Part shown: positions 23,801-32,086 of the stretch, one piece after another
Layout: each line of letters starts with the position of its first letter
Position numbering within the stretch: the stretch's first letter is position 1
Assembly (NCBI GenBank): GCA_903878085.1
Contig: CAIRGJ010000022.1
Location: 1-58,026, forward strand
DNA: 58,026 bases
DNA from: an uncultured Hyphomicrobiales bacterium
GTDB taxonomy: Bacteria > Pseudomonadota > Alphaproteobacteria > Rhizobiales > Xanthobacteraceae
Direction: 5' to 3'
Position numbers and translations under genes: made by a program
Notes under the pieces: model-generated
Databases searched by the model: none
The model's input: the letters and a program-made list of their open reading frames with translations, nothing else
Told to the model about the DNA's origin: nothing

Positions 23801-26111
23801 GCTCGACATGAAACTGCCGGCGACGTTGCGGCCGAATTCCACGCTCACCGTGCCGGTCAAGCTTGCAGGTCTAGCCGCAGGCGAGGACGCCCGCGTTGTC
23901 GTCGCCGCGGTCGATGTCGGCATTCTCAACCTGACCAATTATAAGCCGCCGGCGCCCGACGATTATTATCTCGGCCAGCGCCGCCTCACGGCGGAAGTGC
24001 GCGATCTTTACGGCCAATTGATTGACGGCATGCAGGGCGCCAAGGGCGCGATCCGCTCCGGCGGCGACGCCGGTGGAGCTGAATTGTCCGGCTCGCCGCC
24101 GACGCAGGCGCCGCTCGCGCTCTACTCGGGCATCGTCACGGTCGGCGCCGACGGCGTCGCCAACGTACAGTTCGATATTCCGGCTTTTGCCGGCACCGTG
24201 CGCGTGATGGCGGTGGCCTGGACCAAGGACAAAGTCGGCAAGGCGTCGGGCGACGTCGTGGTGCGCGATCCGGTCGTGCTGACCGCGACGCTGCCGCGTT
24301 TCTTGCGCAGCGGCGACCGCGGCAACATCCAGCTTGAACTGGACAATGTCGAGGGCGCGGCCGGCGACTACAGCTTTGCCGTCGCCGCCGACGGTTCGGT
24401 GAAAAGCGACAGCGACAAGCCGCAAGTGCTCAAGCTTGCCGCCAAGCAGCGCGACAAGGTGTCGGTGGCGGTGTCCGCCTCGGGCTCTGGCTCGGGCGCC
24501 AGCACCATCAATGTCAAAGTGTCCGGCCCTAACGGCTTTGCGCTGGAGCGTGCTTTTGCGCTCGACGTGCGGCCGGCCAACCAGGTGCTGACGCGGCGCA
24601 CGGTGCGATCACTTGCCAAAGGCGAGACGCTGACGCTGTCGAACGACATGTTCGCCGATTTCGTGCCGGGCACCGGGCGCGCGGCGCTGTCGATTTCGAT
24701 TTCGACGTCGCTCGACGCGGCGACGCTGCTCAACGAGCTCGACCGCTATCCGTTCGGCTGCTCGGAGCAGATCACCAGCCGCGCGGTGTCGATGCTCTAC
24801 ATCAACGAGCTCGCGGCGCAGGCTAAGCTCGCGCCCGACGGCGAGATCGATACCCGCCTGAAAGACGCCATCGCGCGGCTTTTGGCGCGACAGGGCTCGA
24901 ACGGCTCGTTCGGGCTGTGGTCGGTCGGCGGCGACGATGCGTGGCTCGATGCTTACATCACCGATTTCCTGACGCGTGCGCGCGAGCGTGGTTTCGAGAT
25001 TCCGGCGACCGCCTACACGCTCGCCATCGACCGCCTGCGTAATTACGTCGCCTCGGCGCCCGAGCCCGGCAAGAACGGCGGCCGCGAATTGGCTTACGCG
25101 CTCTACGTGCTGGCGCGTAACGGCGCGGCCCCGGTCGGCGACTTGCGCTACATCGCCGACGTCAAGCTCGGCGATATTGTCACGCCCATCGGCAAGGCGC
25201 AGATCGCCGCAGCCCTCGGCATGCTCGGCGACAAGGCGCGCGCCGATCGGGTTTATCTGGCCGCGCTCGACTCCATCGCGCCGCAGCCCAAGCTCGATCT
25301 CGGCCGGTCCGATTTCGGTTCGGCGCTGCGCGATGCCGCGGCGCTGGTGACGCTCGCCTCGGAAGGCCGCGCGCCACAAGCGACCATCGACAACGCGATC
25401 CTTCGCGTCGATACCGCGCGGGCCTTGTCGCGACGCACCTCGACGCAGGAAGACGCCTGGCTGGTGCTGGCGGCGCGCTCGCTCGCCAAGCAACTCAGCG
25501 CCATCTCGCTCAATGTCGGTGGCGAGGCGCATAAGGGTGCGTTGTATCGCAGCCTGCGCGCCGACCAGTTGGGTGCGCCTCTGGCCGTGAGCAACAGCGG
25601 CGAAGGCACCGTGCAGGCGGTGGTGTCGGTCAGCGGCGCGCCGGTCACGCCGGAGCCCGCCGTCGAGCAGGGCTTCAAGATCGAGCGCGAATTCCACACG
25701 CTCGACGGCGACGCCGCCGACCCGTCCAAGGCCAGGCAGAACCAGCGCTTCGTCGTGGTGCTGAAAATGACCGAGCCGAAGCCGCAATATGGCCGCGTCA
25801 TCGTCGCCGATTATCTCCCCGCCGGTTTCGAGATCGACAATCCGCGGCTGGTGTCGTCGGGTCAGACCGGCACGCTGCCGTGGATTTCCGATGCTTCCGA
25901 GCCGGTCAACAACGAATTCCGCGACGACCGTTTCACCGCGGCCTTCGATCGCAATGCGGAGTCACCGGCGGTGTTCACGGTCGCCTATGTGGTCCGCGCG
26001 GTGTCGCCCGGCCGCTACGTGCTGCCGCAGGCCAAGGTCGAGGATATGTACCGGCCCGACCGCTTCGGCCGCACCGCGACCGGCTTAATCGAGATCACGG
26101 CGGCAAAATGA
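20832..26111 (+). CDS. Bacterial alpha-2-macroglobulin with thioester motif
   Basis: This 1759-residue periplasmic protease trap has a signal peptide ending in AMA-AD. Alternative ATG starts are 20862 and 20895, the latter giving the most typical leader. A helical TPR-like region (about 50-200) follows, then macroglobulin domains with YRTGESVAVTALLRDVRG, and a thioester domain with YPFGCSEQITSR. The CSEQ at residues 1310-1313 from this start is the reactive Cys-Gln thioester that captures attacking proteases. No lipobox is seen, unlike the E. coli homologue. It overlaps the PBP1C gene by four bases, the classic pairing for this class, thought to guard and repair the wall after membrane breach. 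Confidence 0.94.
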   Translation: MTSTPSGTRMIVARCFGRFHAMLTFARAGLCAGLAAALLCLAPLGAMAADKAYQNGDLGEAAIKLEAQIKTDAGTVTKPAATLRKDADAAFQKNDFRTGMTVLGQAVAVAPEDAATWLKLARTVLQIRPRDDKERALLLDRATTAAYVAYSRATDRTLEGDSLAVLGRALADRKQWRPALDTLRLSLDMRESADLRGQYERLRVEHGFRYLDYSVDSDAVSPRACFQFSENLPGRRTDFSPFVAVAGIDKPAISANDKQLCVEGLKHGERYTVTLRAGLPSTVRETLAKSADFTIFVRDRKPFARFSGKAYVLPRTGQRGIPVLSVNTAALNMAVYRIGDRNLIDTVLGYDFQRNLSRNDAERIGSERGAKVWSGELAVEQQLNTEVATAFPVGEALKDIGPGIYAMTAVPKNAVVDDYEQLATQWFIVSDLGLTAYSGQDGIDVFIHSLANAAPAAGANVRLVARNNEVLATKPTDKNGFVHFEAGLSRGEGGLSPAAVVATDKADYAFLSLKSPAFDLSDRGVGGRQVPAGLDAFVYTERGVYRTGESVAVTALLRDVRGVAAPAAPLTLVVERPDGVEYRRVVVADQGLGGRSLNVPLVSSASTGTWRVRAYTDPKRPPVGETTFMVEDYVADRVEFDLKSATPVLPRNEPAQLSVDGHFLYGAPASNLELSGALVIAAAKERPGFAGYAFGLFDDEVTAVRQELEDVPNTDAAGKASFPVKLDKIPQTSRPLEAQINVSMAESGGRAVERSLTLPIAAEAPMIGVKPAFSGRSLADGANADFDVVMVGPDGKTLAKSGLKYELLRVDTSYQWYRQNGQWEFEPVKRTERVANGALDIAADKPARLSLPVKWGRYRLEVSEPNATVTSLSFDAGFYAESSADTPDLLEIALDKTDVKSGDALNVAVTAATAGQLTVNVFTDRLVSTQAQDVKTGVSQVKLTVGKDWGTGAYVVATLRRPLDAPAQRMPGRAIGVQWFSIDRGAHSLALDMKLPATLRPNSTLTVPVKLAGLAAGEDARVVVAAVDVGILNLTNYKPPAPDDYYLGQRRLTAEVRDLYGQLIDGMQGAKGAIRSGGDAGGAELSGSPPTQAPLALYSGIVTVGADGVANVQFDIPAFAGTVRVMAVAWTKDKVGKASGDVVVRDPVVLTATLPRFLRSGDRGNIQLELDNVEGAAGDYSFAVAADGSVKSDSDKPQVLKLAAKQRDKVSVAVSASGSGSGASTINVKVSGPNGFALERAFALDVRPANQVLTRRTVRSLAKGETLTLSNDMFADFVPGTGRAALSISISTSLDAATLLNELDRYPFGCSEQITSRAVSMLYINELAAQAKLAPDGEIDTRLKDAIARLLARQGSNGSFGLWSVGGDDAWLDAYITDFLTRARERGFEIPATAYTLAIDRLRNYVASAPEPGKNGGRELAYALYVLARNGAAPVGDLRYIADVKLGDIVTPIGKAQIAAALGMLGDKARADRVYLAALDSIAPQPKLDLGRSDFGSALRDAAALVTLASEGRAPQATIDNAILRVDTARALSRRTSTQEDAWLVLAARSLAKQLSAISLNVGGEAHKGALYRSLRADQLGAPLAVSNSGEGTVQAVVSVSGAPVTPEPAVEQGFKIEREFHTLDGDAADPSKARQNQRFVVVLKMTEPKPQYGRVIVADYLPAGFEIDNPRLVSSGQTGTLPWISDASEPVNNEFRDDRFTAAFDRNAESPAVFTVAYVVRAVSPGRYVLPQAKVEDMYRPDRFGRTATGLIEITAAK

Positions 26112-28159
26112 AACGCTGGCGGCTCACGCTCGCAAGCTTCGCCGTCGCTGCGGCGGTGATGGCTGTTGCGGGCGGGGCTTGGCTATACGCACTGGGCCCG
26201 CCGCCGCTCGGTAAAAATATCGAGACCTCGCATATCGTGCTCGACCGCGACGGCCGGCTGCTGCGGGCCTACGCGACGCCCGATGGCCGCTGGCGGCTGC
26301 CGGCGGCGGTGCAGGACGTCGATCCTCGATTCCTGACCATGTTGTTCGCCTATGAAGACAAGCGTTTCCGCAGCCACCACGGCGTCGATCCGAAGGCGAT
26401 GGCGCGCGCGGCCCTGCAATTCGCCGGTAGCGGCCACATCGTCTCCGGCGGCTCAACGATCACCATGCAGGTAGCGCGGCTGCTCGAGCCACGCGAGCAT
26501 CGCAGCTTTGGCGCCAAGCTGCGCCAGGTCACGCGCGCGTTCCAGCTCGAATACGCGCTGAGCAAGGACGACATCCTCGCGCTTTATTTGACGCTGGCGC
26601 CTTACGGCGGAAATCTGGAAGGCATTCGCGCGGCTTCGCTCGCCTATTTCGGCAAGGAGCCGCGCCGGTTGAGCGTCGGCGAAGCCGCACTGCTGGTGGC
26701 GCTGCCGCAGTCGCCGGAACGGCGCCGGCCGGATCGTTACGCCAGCGCCGCGCGCGCGGCGCGCGATCGTGTGCTCGACCGCGTCGTGGCGGCCGGCGCG
26801 ATACCGCTCGATGAGATCGCGCACGCCAAGGCCGAAGGTGTGCCGACGGCGCGCAAAGAACTGCCGGTCTTGGCGCCGCATGCCGGCGATCAGATTGTCG
26901 CTGCCGAGCCTGCCGCGCGCATTCACCGCTTGACGATCGACGCGCCTTTGCAAAAGACGCTGGAAGATCTCGCGCGCGAGCGGGCGCGGTCGCTGGGGCC
27001 CGACATCTCGATAGCCATCCTCGCCGTCGACAACGCCACCGGTGAGGTGAGGGCGCGCGTCGGCTCGGCGGATTATTTCGATGCCCGCCGCGCCGGTCAG
27101 GTCGACATGACCAACGCGCTGCGCTCGCCCGGCTCGACGCTCAAGCCTTTCATCTACGGCCTCGGTTTCGAGGACGGCCTGATCCATCCGGAAACGCTGA
27201 TCGACGACCGCCCGGCGCGTTACGGCAATTACACGCCGGAGAATTTCGATCTGACCTTCCAGGGTACCGTCACGATCCGCAAGGCGCTGCAACTGTCGCT
27301 CAACGTGCCGGCCATCGCCGTGCTCGGCAAAGTCGGCGTCAATCGCCTGAGCGCGCGGCTCACCCAGACCGGCGCGGGCCTAGTGCTGCCGAAAGGCGAG
27401 GCGCCCGGTCTGGCCATGGGGCTGGGCGGCGTCGGCATTAAACTCAACGATCTGGTGATGCTCTATACCGGGCTGGCGCGCGGCGGCCTGGCGGTGCCGC
27501 TGGTCGAGCGGGCCGGCGTCGCCGAGGCCAATCCACGCCGGCTGCTCGATCCGGTCGCTGCCTGGTATGTCGGCAATGTCCTGATCGGCGCGCCGCCGCC
27601 GGACAATGCGCCGCACGGCCGCATCGCCTTCAAGACTGGCACGTCCTACGGCTTCCGCGACGCTTGGGCGCTGGGCTTCGACGGCCGCATGACGATTGGC
27701 GTCTGGGTCGGACGTCCCGATGGTGCACCGGTGCCGGGCCTGGTCGGCCGCGCCGCCGCCGCGCCGATCTTGTTCGATGCTTTTGCCCGGTCCGGGCTGA
27801 CGCCAATGCCGCTTCCGCCGGCGCCGAAGGGGGCGGTCTTTGCCACCAACAACCGGCTACCGCCGCCGTTGCAGCGTTTCAATCCATCAACCGGGCCGAG
27901 CCTTGTCGCCGAGCCGCCGCGCATCATGTTCCCGCCGGACGGCGCCCGCATCGAACTGGCCGGCAGCGAGCAAAACTCGGTCGCGCTTAAGATCGCCGGC
28001 GGGCTGGCGCCGCTCACCGTCATGGTCAATGGCGTGCCGATTGGGCCCGAAACGAGCCGCCGGTCGTTGCTTTTCCAGCCGGATGGGCCCGGCTTTGTGC
28101 GGCTGACAGTCATCGACGCTCGCGGTACGGCCGACAGCGTCATGGTGCGCGTGCAATAG
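26108..28159 (+). CDS. pbpC: Penicillin-binding protein 1C
   Basis: ATG 26108 overlaps the stop of the macroglobulin gene (ATGA). The 683-residue protein has an N-terminal membrane anchor (FAVAAAVMAVAGGAWLYAL), a glycosyltransferase-51 domain with FAYEDKRFRSHHGVDP and GGSTITMQVARLL, and a transpeptidase domain with SPGSTLKPF (Ser 343, Lys 346), a SLN motif and KTGTS. A C-terminal beta domain with PPRIMFPPDGARIEL is the PBP1C-specific BiPBP_C region. It polymerises peptidoglycan in the periplasm. Confidence 0.95.
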   Translation: MKRWRLTLASFAVAAAVMAVAGGAWLYALGPPPLGKNIETSHIVLDRDGRLLRAYATPDGRWRLPAAVQDVDPRFLTMLFAYEDKRFRSHHGVDPKAMARAALQFAGSGHIVSGGSTITMQVARLLEPREHRSFGAKLRQVTRAFQLEYALSKDDILALYLTLAPYGGNLEGIRAASLAYFGKEPRRLSVGEAALLVALPQSPERRRPDRYASAARAARDRVLDRVVAAGAIPLDEIAHAKAEGVPTARKELPVLAPHAGDQIVAAEPAARIHRLTIDAPLQKTLEDLARERARSLGPDISIAILAVDNATGEVRARVGSADYFDARRAGQVDMTNALRSPGSTLKPFIYGLGFEDGLIHPETLIDDRPARYGNYTPENFDLTFQGTVTIRKALQLSLNVPAIAVLGKVGVNRLSARLTQTGAGLVLPKGEAPGLAMGLGGVGIKLNDLVMLYTGLARGGLAVPLVERAGVAEANPRRLLDPVAAWYVGNVLIGAPPPDNAPHGRIAFKTGTSYGFRDAWALGFDGRMTIGVWVGRPDGAPVPGLVGRAAAAPILFDAFARSGLTPMPLPPAPKGAVFATNNRLPPPLQRFNPSTGPSLVAEPPRIMFPPDGARIELAGSEQNSVALKIAGGLAPLTVMVNGVPIGPETSRRSLLFQPDGPGFVRLTVIDARGTADSVMVRVQ

Positions 28160-28274
28160 TGCGGCAACTGTAATCCGGCCTGCGCCATGACAGACCGGGC
28201 CGGGCTCTTTATTGTGCAGCGCAGGCTGTGGAATCAGCCCCTATATATCCGATAGGCCCAAAGAGGCCCCAAGG

Positions 28275-30011
28275 GTGAATACCAGCGTGAGCACGACCAC
28301 CAACGACGCGCGTCAATCGCTAGGCTCCGTGCGGAGCCTGTCGTCCGTGCTCGACTATGCCACCGGGTCGAATGCCCGCGCGCTGGCGATGCTTGTGGCC
28401 TTTTGCCTGATCGCGTTCCTGCCGGGCTTTTTCCAGATTCCGCCGGTCGATCGCGACGAGGCCCGCTTTGCCCAGGCCACCAAGCAGATGGTGGAGAGTG
28501 GCGAATATGTCGACATCCGGTTTCAGGACGAGGTTCGCTACAAGAAGCCGGTCGGCATCTATTGGCTGCAGGCTGCGGTGGTGAAAACCGCCGAGGCGCT
28601 CGGCGTGCCGGAGGCCCGCACCACCATCTGGCTCTACCGCATGCCGTCGCTCGCCGGCGCCATCGGAGCTGTGCTGCTGACTTATTGGGCGGCGCTGGCC
28701 TTTGTCGCGCGCCGCGCCGCGCTGATTGCAGCGTTGATGATGGCGAGTTCGATCCTTCTTGGCGTCGAGGCGCGGCTCGCCAAGACCGACGCCATGCTGC
28801 TGTTCACTGCGGTGGCGGCGATGGGCGTGATGGCGCGTATCTATCTGACGCACCGTCGCGCGCCTGAGGTAGTCCTTGGCTGGAAAATGCCGGTAGTCTT
28901 GTGGACCGCGCTCGCCGGCGGCGTGTTGCTCAAGGGTCCCTTGATCCTGATGTTCGTGGCGCTTACCGCGCTGACGCTGTCGATCGCCGATCGCTCATGG
29001 CGCTGGATCGGGAAGCTACGGCCCTTGGCCGGCTTTGCCTGGCTGATCGTGCTGGTGCTGCCGTGGTTCATCGCCATCGTGGCCAAGTCCGGCGACAGTT
29101 TCTTCGTGCAGGCGATCGGCGACGACATGCTGTCCAAGATCACAAGCGGGCAGGAAGCCCATGGTGCGCCGCCGGGCTATTACCTGCTGCTGTTCTGGGT
29201 GACCTTCTGGCCGGGCTGCGTGCTGGCGGGCCTCGCCGCGCCGATGGTGTGGAAAGCGCGGCGCGAGCCGGGCGCACAATTTCTGCTGGCGTGGCTGATG
29301 CCGTCCTGGATCGTGTTCGAAGTCGTCATGACCAAGCTGCCGCATTATGTGCTGCCGCTTTATCCGGCCATCGCCATCCTCATCGCCGGCATTCTGGAAC
29401 CGGGTAGCCTGTCGAAGACCCGCTGGATGGTGCGCGGCACCGTCGGCTGGTTCGTGTTTCCCGCGGTGATCGCGGTCGCGGTGGTGGCGGGCTTCATCTG
29501 GATCGGCCGCGATCCCGGCATCATCGCCTGGCCCTTTGCAGCCGCGGCATTGGTGTTCGGCCTATTCGCCTGGCGGCTTTATGAAGTCGATGGCGCCGAG
29601 CGCTCGTTGCTTTGCGGCATGATTGCCTCGGTGTTCATTGCGATCACCGTCTATGCGGTGATGTTCCCGCTGCTGCCGGCGTTGTTCCCTAGCAAGCTGA
29701 TTGCCGACGAGATTCGCTTGAGTGGCTGCAAGGCGCCGCAGGTGGCGTCCACCTTCGCCTATCAGGAACCGAGTTTGGTATTCATGGTCGGCACCGGCAC
29801 CCGTTTCACCGACGGCGCCGGCGCCGCCGAATTCCTCAACACCGGCGAGTGCCATTTCGCGCTGATCGATCCGCGCAGCGAGCGCAACTTCGTGCAGCGC
29901 GCCAATGCGATTGGCTTGCGCTACGCCCTGAGCCAGCGCATCGAGGGCTACAACATCAGCATCGGGCGGGCTGTGGCCTTGGCCGTGTTCCGCTCGGCGG
30001 CGTCACCATGA
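28275..30011 (+). CDS. ArnT/RgtA-like glycosyltransferase (GT-C, family 39/83)
   Basis: From GTG 28275 (AAGG just upstream) the product is about 578 residues with some eleven or twelve transmembrane segments. The first periplasmic loop has PPVDRDEARFAQATKQMVESG with the DE pair typical of ArnT-type catalytic loops. Next come KKPVGIYWLQ, KTDAMLL and the lower-conserved C-terminal periplasmic domain. These enzymes take a sugar from a polyprenyl phosphate and add it to lipid A or core. The gene is followed by a PAP2 phosphatase, a polyprenyl-P glycosyltransferase and a LAB_N protein, so it is probably the transferase of a lipid A modification operon. The sugar (galacturonate in rhizobia) is inference. 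Confidence 0.88.
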   Translation: MNTSVSTTTNDARQSLGSVRSLSSVLDYATGSNARALAMLVAFCLIAFLPGFFQIPPVDRDEARFAQATKQMVESGEYVDIRFQDEVRYKKPVGIYWLQAAVVKTAEALGVPEARTTIWLYRMPSLAGAIGAVLLTYWAALAFVARRAALIAALMMASSILLGVEARLAKTDAMLLFTAVAAMGVMARIYLTHRRAPEVVLGWKMPVVLWTALAGGVLLKGPLILMFVALTALTLSIADRSWRWIGKLRPLAGFAWLIVLVLPWFIAIVAKSGDSFFVQAIGDDMLSKITSGQEAHGAPPGYYLLLFWVTFWPGCVLAGLAAPMVWKARREPGAQFLLAWLMPSWIVFEVVMTKLPHYVLPLYPAIAILIAGILEPGSLSKTRWMVRGTVGWFVFPAVIAVAVVAGFIWIGRDPGIIAWPFAAAALVFGLFAWRLYEVDGAERSLLCGMIASVFIAITVYAVMFPLLPALFPSKLIADEIRLSGCKAPQVASTFAYQEPSLVFMVGTGTRFTDGAGAAEFLNTGECHFALIDPRSERNFVQRANAIGLRYALSQRIEGYNISIGRAVALAVFRSAASP

Positions 30012-30853
30012 CTTTGGCGAATGGCGCGAAGCTGGAAAGCGCAAGCGCGCCGCTGCTGCGGCGTTGCGTCGGCAATATCGTTATCAGCGGCAAGATGCTG
30101 CTGCGCCCGGCGCGGCTTCATCCGCGGCAGGCTTGGCTCTGGCCGCCGCGCAAGCTTAGCATCACCGTGGCCATCGCGGCCGCCGTGTTTGCGCTCGGCA
30201 TGGTCTCGATCGACGCGCCCGCGATCACTTACGCGCGCACGCTGCCGCGCTGGCTGATCGATTTCTTCGACTGGATCACCGATTTCGGCAAGTCGGGCTG
30301 GTTCCTGTGGCCGCTTGGCTTTCTGTTCATCGGCCTCGCGGCGTTGCCACGGCCTGCCGGAATCGCACAACGCGTGCTGGCGGCGATGATGGTGCGCATC
30401 GGATTTTTGTTCTGGGCCATCGCGCTGCCCGGCATCGCGACCAACGCCATCAAGCACGTGATCGGACGGGCGCGGCCCTTCGTCAGCGGCATTGCCGACC
30501 CTTATGTCTTTGCCCCGTTCACCGGCAGCGCAGCCTATGCCAGCATGCCGTCAGGCCACGCGACGACGGCGTTTTCGGTGCTCGTGGCCTTCGGCATCAT
30601 ATGGCCGCGCGCCCGCACGGTGCTGTTGCTCTACGCGCTGCTGATCTGCATCAGCCGGGTCGTCGTGACCGCGCATCACCCGACCGACGTGCTGGGCGGC
30701 GCCGTGATGGGCGCGGCCGGGGCGCTGCTGGTGGCCCGCTTTTTCGCGCTGCGGCGCTTGGGTTTTTCGGTGCGGCCGGATGGCACGCTGCTGGCCTATC
30801 CGGCCCCGTCGTTCCGGCGCATCAAATCAGTTGCCCGCGAGCTATTGGCTTAA
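30008..30853 (+). CDS. PAP2-family lipid phosphatase (LpxE/LpxF-like)
   Basis: ATG 30008 overlaps the preceding stop (ATGA). The 281-residue protein has six or so membrane spans and the three phosphatase motifs: KHVIGRARP, MPSGH and SRVVVTAHHPTD. These place it with PAP2 lipid phosphatases. In rhizobia LpxE and LpxF remove the 1- and 4'-phosphates of lipid A before galacturonate is added. Operon context supports that role here; undecaprenyl-pyrophosphate recycling is the alternative. Confidence 0.87.
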   Translation: MTLANGAKLESASAPLLRRCVGNIVISGKMLLRPARLHPRQAWLWPPRKLSITVAIAAAVFALGMVSIDAPAITYARTLPRWLIDFFDWITDFGKSGWFLWPLGFLFIGLAALPRPAGIAQRVLAAMMVRIGFLFWAIALPGIATNAIKHVIGRARPFVSGIADPYVFAPFTGSAAYASMPSGHATTAFSVLVAFGIIWPRARTVLLLYALLICISRVVVTAHHPTDVLGGAVMGAAGALLVARFFALRRLGFSVRPDGTLLAYPAPSFRRIKSVARELLA

Positions 30854-30895
30854 TAAGAAGCGGGCCAATGCGGCCTGCGGGCTGCCGGCGGGACC

Positions 30896-31633
30896 ATGAC
30901 AATGAACACGAACGATCCGGCGGTGTCTGTCGTGGTGCCGGTCCGCAACGAGGCCGGCAATATCGCCCAGCTTGTGGCCGAGATCGCCAAGGCGCTCAAC
31001 GGCCATTGGCGTTTCGAGGTGGTCTACGTCAATGACGGTTCCACCGACGGCACCGAGGCCGAGCTCAAGCGGCTGATCGCGCTGCACCCGTGGCTGCGCC
31101 GTGTGCGGCACAAACAATCCTGCGGCCAGTCGAGCGCGGTGCGCAGCGGCGTCGCCTTGGCGCGCGCGCCTTTGGTGGTGACGCTCGACGGCGATGGCCA
31201 GAACGACCCGGCCTTCATCCCGGCGATGCTACGCGCGCTGGAAGCGGGCGCGCCGAGGGTTGGTTTGGTCGCAGGGCAACGCGTCGGCCGCAAGGCGACC
31301 GGCTTCAAGAAACTGCAATCGCGCATCGCCAATGCCGTGCGCAGCGCGGTGTTGCGCGACGGCACCCGCGACACCGGCTGCGGTTTGAAAGCCTTCCGCC
31401 GCGACGTGTTCCTGGCGCTGCCGTATTTCGACGGCCTGCATCGCTTTCTGCCGGCGCTGGTGCGCCGCGACGGTTACGACATCGGTTATGTCGATGTGGT
31501 CGACCGCGAACGCGCGAGCGGCGTGTCGAATTATGGATTATGGGACCGGCTCTGGGTCGGGATTCTCGATCTCGCCGGCGTGTGGTGGCTGATCCGCCGC
31601 AAGAAGCGCGTCCCGGAATTGGTGGAGGATTAG
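30896..31633 (+). CDS. GT2 polyprenyl-phosphate glycosyltransferase (RgtE/DPM1-like)
   Basis: This 245-residue GT-A enzyme has the start VSVVVPVRNEAGNIAQLV, the DGSTDGT motif, the metal-binding TLDGDGQNDPAFIP, and a C-terminal DVVDRERASGVSNYG that matches the DPM1/ArnC/RgtE group. It lacks the pair of C-terminal membrane helices of ArnC; only one weak hydrophobic segment (VGILDLAGVWWLI) is present. It would charge a polyprenyl phosphate with the sugar used by the ArnT-like gene upstream. Its stop codon touches a palindromic repeat. Confidence 0.88.
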   Translation: MTMNTNDPAVSVVVPVRNEAGNIAQLVAEIAKALNGHWRFEVVYVNDGSTDGTEAELKRLIALHPWLRRVRHKQSCGQSSAVRSGVALARAPLVVTLDGDGQNDPAFIPAMLRALEAGAPRVGLVAGQRVGRKATGFKKLQSRIANAVRSAVLRDGTRDTGCGLKAFRRDVFLALPYFDGLHRFLPALVRRDGYDIGYVDVVDRERASGVSNYGLWDRLWVGILDLAGVWWLIRRKKRVPELVED

Positions 31634-31681
31634 CGCGTGATCCCGAAAAGTGGAAACCGGTTTTCGGACAAGATCACGCGC
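31633..31681. repeat. Palindromic intergenic repeat, copy 1
   Basis: A 49-base element with outer arms GCGCGTGATC / GATCACGCGC and inner arms CCGAAAA / TTTTCGG. It begins at the last base of the stop codon of the GT2 gene. The same element occurs at 32027 and 51999. Such elements are abundant in Bradyrhizobium-type genomes. Confidence 0.85.
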
Positions 31682-31700
31682 AAACTAAGGGAATAATTCT

Positions 31701-32027
31701 ATGCTCGTTGATATCACCCAAGCCGTCGGCGGCTATCTGCACGACGTGTTCGTCGGCAACCTCGATTGGGGCATCCTTGTGGGCTACATCGCGCAGGCGA
31801 TGTTCGCGATGCGCTTCGTGGTGCAGTGGATCGCGTCCGAGCGCGCGGGGCGCAGCGTGGTGCCGACCGCATTCTGGATATTCTCGATCGGCGGCGGCTT
31901 CATGCTGCTCGCCTATGCACTGTACCGCAAAGACCCGGTCTTCATCATCGGCCAGGCCTTCGGCGTCTTCGTCTATCTGCGCAATCTGCAATTCGTCATG
32001 CGCAGCGGCGGTGCGGCGGCGATTTAG
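31701..32027 (+). CDS. Lipid A biosynthesis N-terminal domain protein (LAB_N; RgtF-like)
   Basis: This 108-residue membrane protein consists almost wholly of a LAB_N domain: GYIAQAMFAMRFVVQWIASE, RSVVPTAFWIFSIGGGFMLL and FIIGQAFGVFVYLRNLQFV, giving three membrane spans. Small LAB_N proteins accompany RgtE-type glycosyltransferases and are thought to help make or flip the polyprenyl-phosphate sugar. It is bracketed by two copies of the palindromic repeat but stays in line with the operon. Confidence 0.88.
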   Translation: MLVDITQAVGGYLHDVFVGNLDWGILVGYIAQAMFAMRFVVQWIASERAGRSVVPTAFWIFSIGGGFMLLAYALYRKDPVFIIGQAFGVFVYLRNLQFVMRSGGAAAI

Positions 32028-32075
32028 CGCATGATCCCGAAAAGTGGGATCCGGTTTTCGGATAAGATCATGCGT
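32027..32075. repeat. Palindromic intergenic repeat, copy 2
   Basis: Arms CGCATGATC (32028-32036) and GATCATGCG (32066-32074) with inner CCGAAAA / TTTTCGG. It starts at the stop codon of the LAB_N gene and lies between two convergent genes, where it could end transcription. Confidence 0.85.
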
Positions 32076-32086
32076 AAGCAATAAGA

